Assembly (NCBI GenBank): GCA_051453625.1
Contig: JBOZIK010000001.1
Location: 123,791,917-123,818,731 of the forward strand
From: Welwitschia mirabilis
Taxonomy: Eukaryota > Gnetophyta > Gnetopsida > Welwitschiales
Length of the DNA stretch: 26,815 bases
Reading direction: 5' to 3'
This document shows, in pieces, positions 9,075 through 19,236 of the stretch. The notes under the pieces were generated by a model. It had not been told where the DNA came from and searched no databases. It worked only from the letters and a program-made list of their open reading frames with translations. The translations under genes and the position numbers were made by a program. Every line of letters begins with the position of its first letter. The stretch's first letter is position 1.

Positions 9075-11019
9075 GTATGTAACTTCTCGTGTTTCTGAGA
9101 TCTATTTGTTATAAACATTGCCCATAAAGTTTTGTTGGAGATCTATTTATTATGAACAATTTTGAATCATTTGATACACTATAGATATGCCAAAATGATA
9201 AATAAGGTTAACTCATTCTATGTTATTGAGTTTTTTCTGTGTAGGACCTGTATAATGTTGTTAGAATCTTTCCATTGATATTTATTTTTAAGGTTGCACA
9301 CATATTTGCTATTAATCAAGAGTCAAGACAAACATTTGTTTCTTCTAATGTCTATGCATTATTGCATTGTGTATTTCATCCTTCCATACATCTGCAAGAA
9401 CCATGAGAAAGTGACATAGGATCTAGAAATCAAAATGTAAGTAAAACAAATAAGAAGAGTGGAACAGAATACACAGAAATAAGGAGAAGAGATGGAACAT
9501 GCTGAATGTGAAGCAAATTATATTTTAAGTCATGCCTTATTATAAAAGGAGGTTATTAATCGAGCGGCACAAAGGAATTTGGAATTTGACCCTTAGGAGG
9601 TCAGCTCTGTTGTTGTTTATGTTTGTGAAATTTGCTATGAGTCATCCTTTAACATTTATTTTGCATTATACTCATCATTTTCTTGTTAAGAGTTTGCCTT
9701 AGTCTGTTAATTTTTTGTTTTTGGGTTTAAAACTGTCAAATTGTTCAGTTTTGGAAATGATCAAGCTCCATTTGGTGTCATCATGCTCTGCCTTGTGTGT
9801 GATCAATCTCTAGACCATGCCTAGGTGTGGTCAAGCCCATCCTAGGGTTCCTCACACCTATATGAGCAGAGGCATGTATTTACATTGACATGTGTTAAAA
9901 CTCTTAGCATATCAAAGGGGATGAGTTTAAGAATAAATGGTCTATTCCTGCTTCATTTGCCTCTCTTTGAAACATAATTTTGCCATTGAATCTTGCATTC
10001 AGGCACTCATACAGGCCATGACCAATTCCTAGTTTCCTGTAGGTCTTTTTTTTTTTTGGTGGAAATATATGCCGTTAGTTTCTTCAGTCCTCTGTTGTAG
10101 CCATTGTTGTCATTCCAGCATGCATGAGCTTCCATTATAGCCATTTCAAGTAATCATAAAGAAGGAATGATGCATTCTTCTCTTGCAGGCAATCAGTAGC
10201 TGTTCTGTTTAGTTTGTAATTTAGGAATTATTGTAACTGAAGTCAATGAAGCTATTTTTTCGCAGTATTATGATATGTCTGTTTTAAGTCAATTTTACTA
10301 AATTCCGCTAGCCTTTTTGTTTGAGATCACCCATTCCTTTTTCTTGGATTACCATTGCAATGACCTTTAGCTTCCATTTTCTTAAGTTAGATGACCACAA
10401 ATTTTTCTTGCAATGGTTCAATAGCAGGAGCACCTCACTCTTGTGTTCCAACTCCAACGCTCTTAATTGTCCTTGTTCTTCCTTGTCTCTGTTTTTGTCT
10501 ATTTAAAAAAAAACTTTAAAATTATAAAACTTTAAAAATCTTCAAAAACTCTGAAAGGCAATTGCTATTTTCAAGTTTAGATCCCTTTTTTGTGGTTGCT
10601 CTTGGTCATACTTAGACTTTATGGTTGTTATAAGCACATTTATATGTCAAATTTATCTGCCATTGCATTTTTTATTGTATTTTTGATTACCTATACAGTT
10701 ATCACTTTGTGATGCCACTTATTACATATTTCCATGGTGATCATTTTGATGGAACTGCTTTCTCTTAGTTCACATTTGGCTTCAAGGGTTTGATCCACCA
10801 TGTATTAGTATATGCTAAGAAATAAGAATAAGAAAAAAACATTAATATATAAATAGCCCTATGTAATTTTTGAGAGAATTCCTGTCATAGCTTATCTACC
10901 AGCCTATCCAATTACGAATAATACAAGATGTATGAACATTGCATCTCCCAAATGGGTTTCTTATCTTTCCTTCCTAAGCCTTATAATAATTATGCTGGAA
11001 TTTGAAAGAAAGAAATCAA
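9075..11019 (+). other. PRIMPOL: PrimPol intron B, left part; no element recognised
   Basis: Intron B runs 9075-15716 (6,642 nt with one 100-N gap) from GTATGT to CTGTCAG, a standard GT-AG intron. This left part has no recognisable gene or transposon domain. It has a local imperfect direct repeat (GAGATCTATTTGTTATAAACA at 9097, with a near-copy at 9138) and an A/T-rich low-complexity patch near 10505-10545. Confidence 0.6.
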
Positions 11020-11026
11020 GGGTAAT

Positions 11027-11477
11027 CAATGATTAAAAAGTCGACATGTCGCCCTTTTTTCAAATTGAAAATGTCTTTAAGTCGGCCGGCATTTTCAGCC
11101 GACATTTTGAAAAAGTCGGTGACATTTCCAACATTTCCAACTTTTTGCCGACATTTTGCCGACTTTTTCAAAATGTCTTGCACAGGTACTGTTAAAACTA
11201 TTTTTTGGCCAAAAAAAACATTTTCTGCGTAACAGACCAGTGAACAATGAGTAAAATTAAGGGGAAAAATCACAGTTTTCTTATGCAAAATCCATATTTG
11301 CTAGTAGAGCATTGATTGATTGCACATCTTATTAAATTAAGAAGCTTTGCATTTTTTTTGAGAAAAATAAGTGCCGACATTTTGTGCCGACATATTGCTG
11401 ACACAATGGCGACATGTGTCCCCGACATGACTTTTTGAGCCTGCCGACATTTTAATTTGCTGACATTTTACTCATTG
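11027..11477 (-). repeat. 3' LTR (minus orientation) rich in GCCGACA repeats
   Basis: On the minus strand this LTR starts CAATGAGTAAAATG and ends TTTTTAATCATTG, giving inverted CAATGA/TCATTG termini around TG..CA. It contains several GCCGACAT or GCCGACTT units, at about 11098, 11147, 11158, 11383, 11394 and 11442. Its right part, 11393-11465, repeats at 12793-12865. That repeat is broken by about 17 extra bases (AATTTGCTGACATTTTA) in this copy. Overlapping open frames on both strands here arise from the near-palindromic units and are not genes. Confidence 0.65.
11101..11177. repeat. Hairpin-forming inverted repeat
   Basis: GACATTTTGAAAAAGTCGGT at 11101-11120 and GCCGACTTTTTCAAAATGTC at 11158-11177 are inverted copies matching at 19 of 20 positions, with a 37-base loop. 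The pair sits in the LTR of the gag-only element and is built from its GTCGGC motifs. Confidence 0.85.
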
Positions 11478-11559
11478 CTTGCAGCGATTGGTTGTCGCGA
11501 TGGCAATCAGTCGCCACCTAATGAAACAATGGATTACCATTGGAGTGTCCAAAGTAAGC

Positions 11560-12691
11560 TTATTTCTTGTAAGGACAGATGAATTGAATATGCCCATGAC
11601 TGTTACACTGGAAGCATCTTAAACCAGATCTTTCGAACGATTAGTATTGGACACTATGACCAAAAGAGTGAAAGGTTGGAGTTTTATTGGAAGAGCTTCC
11701 TAAATCGGATTTGTCAAGAGGGGATCTTCCTATACCTAATAACTTATTTAGATTATCCTTACCTTGAGTTAAATGATTGGCGATGAATCTAGCATCTTCT
11801 ACTTCTTCAGTCAAAGACTTGGTTTTTAGATTGGCCCTTTTTAAATCACATTTAGTTTTTCTTTCGATTTTTTATACAAAGCATTTTTCTTTCATAAACC
11901 TAGACTAAGCGTATACAGATTTTCGTAAGCCTCAAATAGCTCATTGTGGTCAAAATCTAGATCGTCACATTCTTCACAAGCATTTTCCTATTTCCTAGAA
12001 TTAAAAATACATTCATCATTAAAAGAATCAGAAGAGGTAGGGGAGCTTACCTCTTAGTAACCTCAAGGAGCTCGAAGCTTAAGCCATCTCCTTTATCTTT
12101 CGAACTAGCTCCTTCACGATCTGATTCATCCCCTGTTGCTTGAAGTACTTTCTTCCTTTGACTTTGGACTTCTTCTCCTTTTTGTTGTTAGCACAATCTG
12201 CAGCAACACGTCCAAAACCTTTGCATTCATACCATTTTATAGAACTGGAAGAGTTTTTACCTTTGTAATTTTTCCATCTGAAAGACTTCTTGGAATATTA
12301 GTCTTCTTTCTTCTTCTATAGGAAGCGTTTGAAGTTCTTGGTTAGAAGTGCTAGGTCTTCATCCATCTCATTGTTGCTTGAATCGTTGGCCTCTTTACAT
12401 GCTTTGAGAGCAATGCTCTTTCTTTTGGGTGGGTCTTCTTCAGGTAGGAGCGTTGCCTCATATGCTATCAAGTAACGTTTGAGTTCTTCTATCTCCATCC
12501 TGTCGATGTCCTTACTTTCTTCGAGGGCTATCACTTTGGGCCGAAACCTTGTGGTGACACTTCTGGGGATTTTGCATACTACTCTATTCTCTGGAACCTT
12601 TTCTCCTAAACCCCACATGTTGTTGACAATATTGCTCCCTTTTGTGGTGTAATCCACTCCTGTTTCAAATTCCTCCATTCTGAGGTTCTCA
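11560..12691 (-). pseudogene. Ty1/copia gag with two zinc knuckles, decayed
   Basis: Gag forms the virus-like particle that packages element RNA. Minus-strand reading from the gap edge gives MEEFETGVDYTTKGSNIV, then VCKIPRSVTTRFRPKV, then IEELKRYLIAYEATLLPEE, the layout of the copia UBN2-type gag domain. A first knuckle at 12193-12234 reads WYECKGFGRVAADC; the first Cys has become Trp and the His has become Arg. A Lys-rich stretch follows. Further on, GIGRSPLDKSDLG near 11700-11740 is a typical spacer. A second knuckle at 11575-11616 is an intact CX2CX4HX4C (CFQCNSHGHIQFIC). Stops and frameshifts interrupt the frame (one stop at 12316-12318). The N-terminus is in the gap. The part read here is typical for plant copia gag. 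Confidence 0.85.
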
Positions 12692-12791
12692 NNNNNNNNN
12701 NNNNNNNNNNNNNNNNNNNNNNNNNNNNNNNNNNNNNNNNNNNNNNNNNNNNNNNNNNNNNNNNNNNNNNNNNNNNNNNNNNNNNNNNNNN
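12692..12791. other. Assembly gap of 100 N
   Basis: Exactly 100 N, so the true size is unknown. It separates the gag remnant from the right LTR copy and hides the gag N-terminus, the primer binding site and most of the 5' LTR. Minus-strand frames that run through it are artefacts. Confidence 0.95.
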
Positions 12792-12868
12792 CGCCGACAT
12801 ATTGCCGACACAATGGCGACATGTCTCCCCGACATGACTTTTTGAGCCTGCCGACATTTTACACATTG
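12792..12868 (-). repeat. 5' LTR (minus orientation), outer end only
   Basis: This is near-identical to 11393-11465 apart from the extra bases in the left copy. Shared blocks include ACACAATGGCGACATGT and GACTTTTTGAGCCTGCCGAC. It ends CATTG at 12868 against the flank GGTAA. The remainder of this LTR is in the adjoining gap. Confidence 0.75.
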
Positions 12869-12873
12869 GGTAA

Positions 12874-13208
12874 GAGTGATGCTTAAGCCATACACCTACA
12901 AACCTAACACGTGAGGTTGATGCACCTCTAAATATGGCCATCATTATGCATTTAATTTCCATTATCAACTTCCCAACTAGAAAGGTCTTGAGCAGCCCCC
13001 TTTTTCCATGAGTACCATGTGCCTTATATTGATTGCCTTCTAGCACTCATTTTGCTATCCATTCTTCATGGCACAAATGACCTACAAAGGTAAATTGCTT
13101 TCGTTAGAACCTAAGATGAGCTAAAGACATATTAAATCATGATGATGACCATTCAAGACATTATGTGTTAAACCAAAAGTCACAAGCTTTCATTTGTATG
13201 ACTTTCCT
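12874..13208. other. Intron stretch without a recognised element
   Basis: Between the gag-only element and a coding-like stretch. The minus frame through here continues into the N gap and has no family match. Nothing else is supported. Confidence 0.45.
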
Positions 13209-13559
13209 TATGACCAGGGGATTTATGTGCGTTTGATTAAGAAGCTAGGTAGATACTAAGTTGCCTTTGGAGAAGCATCCCTCCATGTTAACCCCCCTTC
13301 TTTTCCTGGTAGGGAAATCACATTAGAGTTTAAATCTTTTTGTTTTGAAGGAAGCTATGAGCAAATGGATTGGTTGTTTCTTCAAGAGATTAATGATAGT
13401 AGCAAGAAAAGACTTGACAAATAGTTTTGGAAGAGAGGTCTGTATCATGCGTTGCTTGAAGCAACTAATTAAATGTCTATTCTTGACTGTTCAGTGAAGT
13501 CTATCCAAGACTCGTACGATTGTTCTATTGTAATGCTTTCTTTATTTCTGGCAAGCAAA
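13209..13559 (+). pseudogene. Decayed coding-like stretch of unknown family
   Basis: One frame over 117 codons reads like protein: YDQGIYVRLIKKLGRY, a stop, VAFGEASLHVNPPSFPGREI, then EFKSFCFEGSYEQMDWL, EINDSSKKRLDK, a stop, and WKRGLYHALLEATN before a third stop. The first two stops (TAA after GRY, TAG after RLDK) could each be a former Gln codon changed by one C-to-T step, as expected from decay of methylated DNA. I do not recognise the family. Gly/Phe-rich blocks such as GREITLEFKSFCFEGS suggest a real ancestral protein, perhaps from another retroelement or a captured gene. It lies within intron B in the same orientation as PrimPol. Confidence 0.4.
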
Positions 13560-15716
13560 TGAAGTTGACTATGGATATTATTTCCAAAATTTCTAGTTTT
13601 CTCTGGAGGGCAGAGTCTCTGGTTTACAAATATGGGTGGAAAACAGGAGTTAGCCTCAAAAAAAGAAGGATGAGAGCAGTATGTGGAAAACTTGTATGGA
13701 AGCATAATATTCTCGCCAAATCTTGCCCATGTTTAGAGTTTTGCACCTGATAATGTTATATAATGTAACTGAAATAGGGGAATTGTGCTGAAGTCACTTC
13801 TATTTCTGGTTTCATGTTATATTGTCTTCCAAAAGAAATCAAATTGATTCCCTAAAGCTGGATGAGTAACCTAGTTGTGGGTCAGTCCAGTGGTAGGTCA
13901 ACTGCGTTACGTGTAGATTGACTGAGCCTAATCAAAATCTGAATTGACTTAGGTTGAACTGAGGTTTCGACGAGGGTTGACCAAGTTATTCATAGCTGCT
14001 ACTACTCAAGCACTAGTGAGTCATGAGTTGGCTTCAGTCAGTTGAGTCAGAGGGCGAGTTAATTTCAAATTAAGGTGATGAACTCCAACAATTGGTGGAG
14101 TGTTTGCGAAGGATGTCATTTGCATGCAAAATCAATTGAATCTATTAGGTCAAGCCACTCAAGCAAATAATTCCTATCATTTCTCTTCCTACATTGTCAG
14201 TCTATTTCCAAATGCATTTTAGCAACCTCTATAATCCTCTCTCTTCCATTGTGAATAGGTGGCTGGCATTTTCACCATAGTCAGGTTTTCTAAAGTGCTT
14301 TCTTCGCTATCCCAAGCTATTGCTATCTCATTGCTTTGAGCTTCAAAAGTGCTATTGAATGCATAGAGGCACATTCTTCTACATACTACTTTCATGCTCT
14401 TGGGTTTGATCTCAGCCAGAAAAAGATTCAAAGAAGCATTCTTGGAATATTTGGTTTGCATGGTTATCTCTTGAAAAGCCCTTGTTGTATCTAACAGCTC
14501 GTTCATGAAGGAACCAGGGAATAAAAGTGTGCTATCCCCCGAGAGTGGAGTAGGTTGATAAAAATTCTTGTGTGCTGATTTTATTTTACATGCTTTCATT
14601 TGGCTTAGTTCGGCATTTCATTTTAATTCCTTAAAATCTTAACTCAATTAATTGCAGCAAGATACTTAACTTTGATCCATGTGATGTGATATTCCTGTTG
14701 CATGAATTAGAGCAATTCCATATCAAAAGCTTGAGGATATGCTTTCTATTCTACTTTATCACTGGTGCATGCTAGCAGCATGCTGTTGATGATTAGAATG
14801 TAACAGCTGAATTGTTACTTAGAGCAATGGAGAAAGGACAGTCTGTTATCTTAGATGTGCACTTTGTTATCCAAATATGTTCACAACCTTACATTTTGTC
14901 TTGATAGAAGTAAGCTACACGTCTTGATTTTATATTGCATGTTTAAGTTTGGTTGTTTACTAATTACCTCATTTCTTGCAATAGAAATGTAAATTGTTAC
15001 AGGATGTATTCATCTTATGTTGATTAGAATCATATCACAATGTATTTTTATATATGTTATGTATATCGTTGAAAATACGAAAGATACATTTGATATTAGG
15101 TGTTAATTTTTACATTACATCTTAAGAAAGCCACACAGACAATGTTATATTGTATCTTTGTATTAGTTGTATGCATCATGATTTTTTCTATTCTGAAATG
15201 TGGTTATTTGGCATTTGTAGCCTCTCAGGAACAATTGATTGTGTTTTTGGGGTTTCTGGTTATACTGAATCCATGCTGTTTAGTGTTGGGAAACAATTTT
15301 ATTGTCTACAACTTCAACCCCTCTTCATAGGTTCTTATTTTTGAAGAGATTATAGCATGTGTAACTGGTACATTGGATTAGGCAGGAATACAATGGCTCC
15401 AATGTATCATGGGCATTTGTAACTGGGTCATACAAGGTATCAACATGACTTTTTATCTGACATTGATGATCCAACACTATATATATTCTTAATATGATGT
15501 CATATCTGAATAGTAGTTTTTTTGAAGTCTATTATTGTCCACTACATATTATTTTTGAATGGGTTGAATCATTTTTTTGATTTTTTTTTAGGTTTTTGAT
15601 TTGTTATGTCGGATTTCAATTGGATCTATGTTTATCTTTCTTCAATTCAGTCCTTTTATGTTGCATGTGTTGCTTTTTCTTGAACACTTACTAAATTTGC
15701 ATTTCGTAACTGTCAG
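13560..15716 (+). other. PRIMPOL: PrimPol intron B, right part
   Basis: No further element is recognised. A TTGAC-rich patch lies at 13897-13982. A 126-codon minus frame (14219-14599) has no family match and could occur by chance. The intron ends with a likely branch region (CTTACTAAAT at 15688-15697), about 20 bases before the CTGTCAG acceptor at 15716. Confidence 0.55.
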
Positions 15717-15929
15717 ATATGTGCAAGGGTAGCCAAATTGCAAGAAATGGATATTAAGTACAGACAGTTATACACTGTGAAAGGAGAGTCACATGCAGCA
15801 TTGCATAATGAAATATTTTTAGATTCGGCTGTCTATTCTCGAAATCGTTGTTTCAGGCTTCCTTTTTCAACAAAGGCAGGAAAGACATCGTTTCTGTTGC
15901 CCACAGATCGTTTCAAATGTAAGAACATG
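15717..15929 (+). CDS. PRIMPOL: PrimPol exon with the third catalytic Asp (third visible exon)
   Basis: This exon is 213 nt, 71 codons, phase 0 on both sides, bounded by CTGTCAG and ATG|GTAAGG. It starts ICARVAKLQEMD, which joins the FVGE end of the previous exon. It then carries EIFLDSAVYSRNRCFRLPF and STKAGKTSFLLPTDRFKCK. In human PrimPol the matching stretch is FVDLGVYTRNRNFRLYKSSK. The Asp at 15822-15824 aligns with human D280, the third metal ligand. The Arg in CFRL aligns with R291 and the Lys of STKAG with K297, both nucleotide contacts. Human N289 is Cys here. A second possible donor (AAAT|GTAAGA) lies at 15918/15919 but would change the phase, so I chose 15929. Later exons, including the zinc-knuckle region, are not seen in the remaining 10.9 kb. 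Confidence 0.92.
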
Positions 15930-16959
15930 GTAAGGTTTTTCTACTGCATTGTCTAAGGCATTAGTTTAAATCCCAGTGAATCATATAGTCTCACTGAAAT
16001 GTGATTCCTTTTAACAGTAATTTGCTAATGAACTTTCTAGTGTTATATATTGGTTTTTAGCCGGTGTTGGCATTTTACAATTTAAAAATTTCAGGTTGGC
16101 TTTGGTGTTCTTGTTGTGACTAACAAATACACTTTTGTTTCGGTATCTTTGTTGATTATCTCTTCAATAGAATTGAAGTGTGAGACTCTTTAACTTTCCT
16201 GAGATCCCATGTACAAGTTCTTGCTCCTTATCGATGAAACAACATGTTAGCCCTGCTCATACTTCTGACACTTCATCTGCTTTCTCAGTTATTTTTATGA
16301 TAACTTCTGCATGTATTACTTCACAAACATTCCATTCTGATTAGGCACTTATTATTATTATTTGGTTGACAAAAATACAACAACTTAAATTGGGCAACTT
16401 TTATTTTAGTTTTGTGAATTGACATGAGAATACAGCAAAAGATTCTTCAGATACAAGATCAAATTTTGGCTATGCTTATATAAGGAAAAGCTGTATGATT
16501 GTTAAAACAGAGTTTTCTAGTTAGACATTGTCTTCATCTAGGGTAAAAGATTCACAACTATGATGCTGGCTATTGATTATACTAATCTTTAAAATTATAA
16601 AGAAGTTGAAGCCAGTAAGTAATTGCACAACTCTTTGTGTTGATAACAATTAACTATATGTAATACTTATGTCAATTTAAGGATACCGTACTTTAATGGG
16701 TACTTGAATTATGCTTAAATGATTTTCCTAAGTGATTATCTTTTAGTAAGTCATATGGAATCCTTTTGTTATAATAATCATTATTCCACGTAATTGTCAT
16801 TGATGCCATTTCTGCCCATATTTTATGCTTATGAATGTCTAAGCTTTCAGATATAAACCTTGGCCAAATTTCTGTTAAAACATTTACAGTCTGCCTTTGT
16901 TTGGGATGTCTTAAAAGTTTCATGGGGGTGACTTCACTCTTTCACTAGCTAATTTTGCC

Positions 16960-17059
16960 AACTACAAGACATGGAGGTGACTTGTAGTTTTGTGAAGGCT
17001 ATCTCATTGTTTTACAATTGTAGTGTGTGAACTACAAGTCATGGGGGTGACTTGAAGTT
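16960..17059. repeat. Two copies of a 30-bp hairpin unit
   Basis: Each unit is AACTACAAG, 12 bases of ..CATGG.GGTGA, then CTTGTAGTT. The arms pair perfectly in the first copy (16960-16989) and with one mismatch in the second (17030-17059). A partial copy, CATGGGGGTGACTT, lies at 16921-16934. The origin is unknown, possibly fragments of a small transposon. Confidence 0.75.
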
Positions 17060-18436
17060 TTCATGGGGGCATCTGAGCTACAGAAGTCAGGACATCGACA
17101 AGGGCTAAGCGTTAGGTGGGTGAGCTGAGCAAAGCATGGGACTGATCCCACATGTAAAATCAAGGTTCTGTAGCTGTTTTGGGACTACTAGTTCATCAAT
17201 CGGTCAAATCAACAATACTCAGCCTTACTCTTGATGTTGGTGTAGTTCCCAGATGCCGACTTCTACTTGAAAGGCTTAAATACTTCAACCACTATGTCAT
17301 TCCTGTCTCTTGGCGGTTGAAAAAAGTATAATCATGTGAACAGATTTAAACCTTCATGTATGATCAAATGTCCTCTCTACTTATTACATCTAACTTCTTG
17401 TGTCAAGCAACTTGAGGCTTTTCTTGAAGTGATAAGAGTGGACCTGTGATATTGTCATCTCTTCTCACTTACAAAGTGCTAGTTTCAAAAGGCTTGAAAC
17501 TGATGCTTTAAAAGCGCAATCTGTAGAGGTTGAAGGCAATCCTTGAAAACCTCAACATCCATCTTATTCATTAGCAAACATCTAGGTTCTCAAGCTTTGT
17601 GCTTGAAATTCGAGAGTCAAGTAGGACAGAGTATTTTATTTCTTCTCCAAACCAGTATGAAATTTCTGTTGCTTTCTTGTTGCGTGTTTTCTGTTAGTTT
17701 TGAATGATTACTATTATTTCTCATGTCAGTTAGACTTAAATGAAGTTTTAAAGTTAGAATTTCAATCCTAGAAAATTTGTGATAGTTCACATTGTTTCAA
17801 AAGCATTAATAATTGTGTCATTGTAAATGGCAATTTTGATCTTTGAAGTTTATATTCAATTTCTTCCCCACCCTAATCAGACCCCTTTAGATTTCTGCTT
17901 CTACTTGGTCAATCGATTTCAAATTTGTAAAGCATTCTTTAAAATCTTAACATCCTATCCATGAAGAATTCCCCATGACTTCCTTAGTCTATCAAGTATA
18001 GTTGGTGTCAAGGCCTTGCTTACTCTAATGGCAGGAATTATCCGTACTGTATCAGATCATTTGTATAGCATCGCATGCCCTCTATAGTTTGTTGGGCTTC
18101 TGTATCTACAAAATACTGAAGTGCAAAGGATGTCAATTCATCAATTGTCAAAACTCAAGATTCAAGAAAAAACATGGGTTTTTTGGAATTCAAAATTTTA
18201 CTAGTTTGAGGCATTGACTAGAAATATGATGCAATGCCCGAGGCTGATAAATGACCTTTCCTCCAATGAGGGCCTAAGGTCGCTGAACGAACACCATACT
18301 TCTCTTGAGGAACAGAATCACAACCAGAGGAAGTGGCTTCCATTGGAGATTAACCAATTTTTTTTACTAATTTTGCCAATAGCTTCTCCTTTTCTTATTT
18401 TCCTTCAAATTCTTCCAACTGAAATTGTGTTGGACA

Positions 18437-18473
18437 TCTTACCTTGTTAAGCACGTCTTACCTTGTTAAGCAC
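18437..18473 (+). repeat. 19-bp tandem duplication
   Basis: TCTTACCTTGTTAAGCACG occurs at 18437-18455 and again, lacking only its last base, at 18456-18473. This fits a recent slippage or end-repair event. Confidence 0.9.
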
Positions 18474-19020
18474 TTGCAAACATGGAAGGATACGTCGTTG
18501 AAGAAAACATGCTGTATGGTACTTGAATTGCTTGATTCCCCTATGCATTTCTGCAGTACAAAGAGAACAATGCCCGATATGTCCTTTTCTTTGCACAGTG
18601 CAGGCATTCAATCTCACATGCTTCCAGATAGGATCTTACTTGAATTCACAAATGTGTCCCATGCAGCTTGTTGCTGTTTTACAGCCTAGCTTTTGTATGT
18701 TGTGTTTGGGTGGTTTGATTACTGTTTCCAATTGCTTGTACACCTCTCGATTTTAAGGGCACTTCAATACCTTTACTCTTCAGTGCCACTGCAAAATCAA
18801 AAGTCCAAATTCAGAAATCACGGTCTGCCATAGAATATCTGACAAAAATAAAATCATTAAAAGAATCACTAAGAGTTTAAGACACTAATTGACACAATAA
18901 AAGCATTCACTAACGAACCATCATACACTAAACAGATTAATAGACAATAACATCTACATTGGAAATGTAAAATGGTCACAAAACATTAAAAAAATTGTAA
19001 AATAGTCATCGAGGGGGGCA

Positions 19021-19086
19021 AAAGGTCAGCAACATGTCCAAGATATTTTACCAAAAGGTCAGCAACATGTCCAAGATATTTTACCA
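19021..19086 (+). repeat. 33-bp tandem duplication
   Basis: Two perfect adjacent 33-bp copies (19021-19053 and 19054-19086), each containing GGTCAGCAACATGTCC and ending TTTTACCA. A shorter related piece (AAAGATTTTTACCA) follows directly. Confidence 0.92.
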
Positions 19087-19236
19087 AAAAGATTTTTACC
19101 AAAAAGCCTTGAACCATTGTAGGTTCTACCAATAGCATTATATCTTTGAAGATTATTGACGCATCTAAGGAGTTCAAAAATGCATAATATCATTTCAATG
19201 TTTTTAGGGAATGCATTGAAAAATTGATGTATATCA

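Larger units (their letters stand above)
11026..12868 (-). mobile_element. Gag-only LTR retrotransposon (TR-GAG-like), antisense to PrimPol
   Basis: A unit with GCCGACA-rich terminal repeats encloses a minus-strand copia gag. The left repeat spans 11027-11477. The right repeat is visible only at 12792-12868 because a 100-N gap cuts it. Both copies end at + strand CATTG after TTTTAC, and the left copy begins CAATGATTAAAAAG. The outer flanks share GGTAA (11021-11025 and 12869-12873), giving a probable 5-bp target-site duplication with one extra base, T, at 11026. Between the gag zinc knuckle (to about 11575) and the left LTR there is no room for pol, and that stretch has no gap. The element is therefore non-autonomous, either a TR-GAG type or an internal deletion. 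Confidence 0.7.
15930..19236 (+). other. PRIMPOL: PrimPol intron C, left part
   Basis: Intron C starts GTAAGG and continues past the right edge of the window, so it is at least 10,886 nt. The first 3.3 kb carries no recognised gene. It contains a duplicated small hairpin (16960-17059) and short tandem duplications at 18437 and 19021 (separate entries). Open frames at 18214-18756 have no convincing family match. Confidence 0.6.

Noticed and set aside
11016-11288. Overlapping frames on both strands (11016-11288 minus, 11029-11232 plus)
   Set aside because: They arise from the GCCGACA repeats, which read open on both strands because the units occur in inverted orientation. The region is better explained as LTR.
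11026-12868. DNA transposon with CAATG..CATTG inverted ends
   Set aside because: The inverted ends and subterminal repeats would fit, but the gag content, the second direct copy of the end at 11477 and the 5-bp flanks fit an LTR element better. No transposase is seen.
12316-13046. Minus-strand frames of 146 and 168 codons
   Set aside because: Both cross the 100-N gap. Only the gag part to the left of the gap (up to 12691) is kept, as a pseudogene; the right part is LTR and flank.
14219-14599. 126-codon minus-strand frame in intron B
   Set aside because: It is the longest N-free frame of ordinary composition, but about one frame of this length is expected by chance in 27 kb of such sequence. 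I see no family motif, and no neighbouring coding exon.
18409-18760. F-box-like start ILPTEIVLDIL, followed by Cys-rich text
   Set aside because: The match is only about ten residues long, and a stop and a 19-bp tandem duplication follow at once. No F-box downstream repeats are visible.
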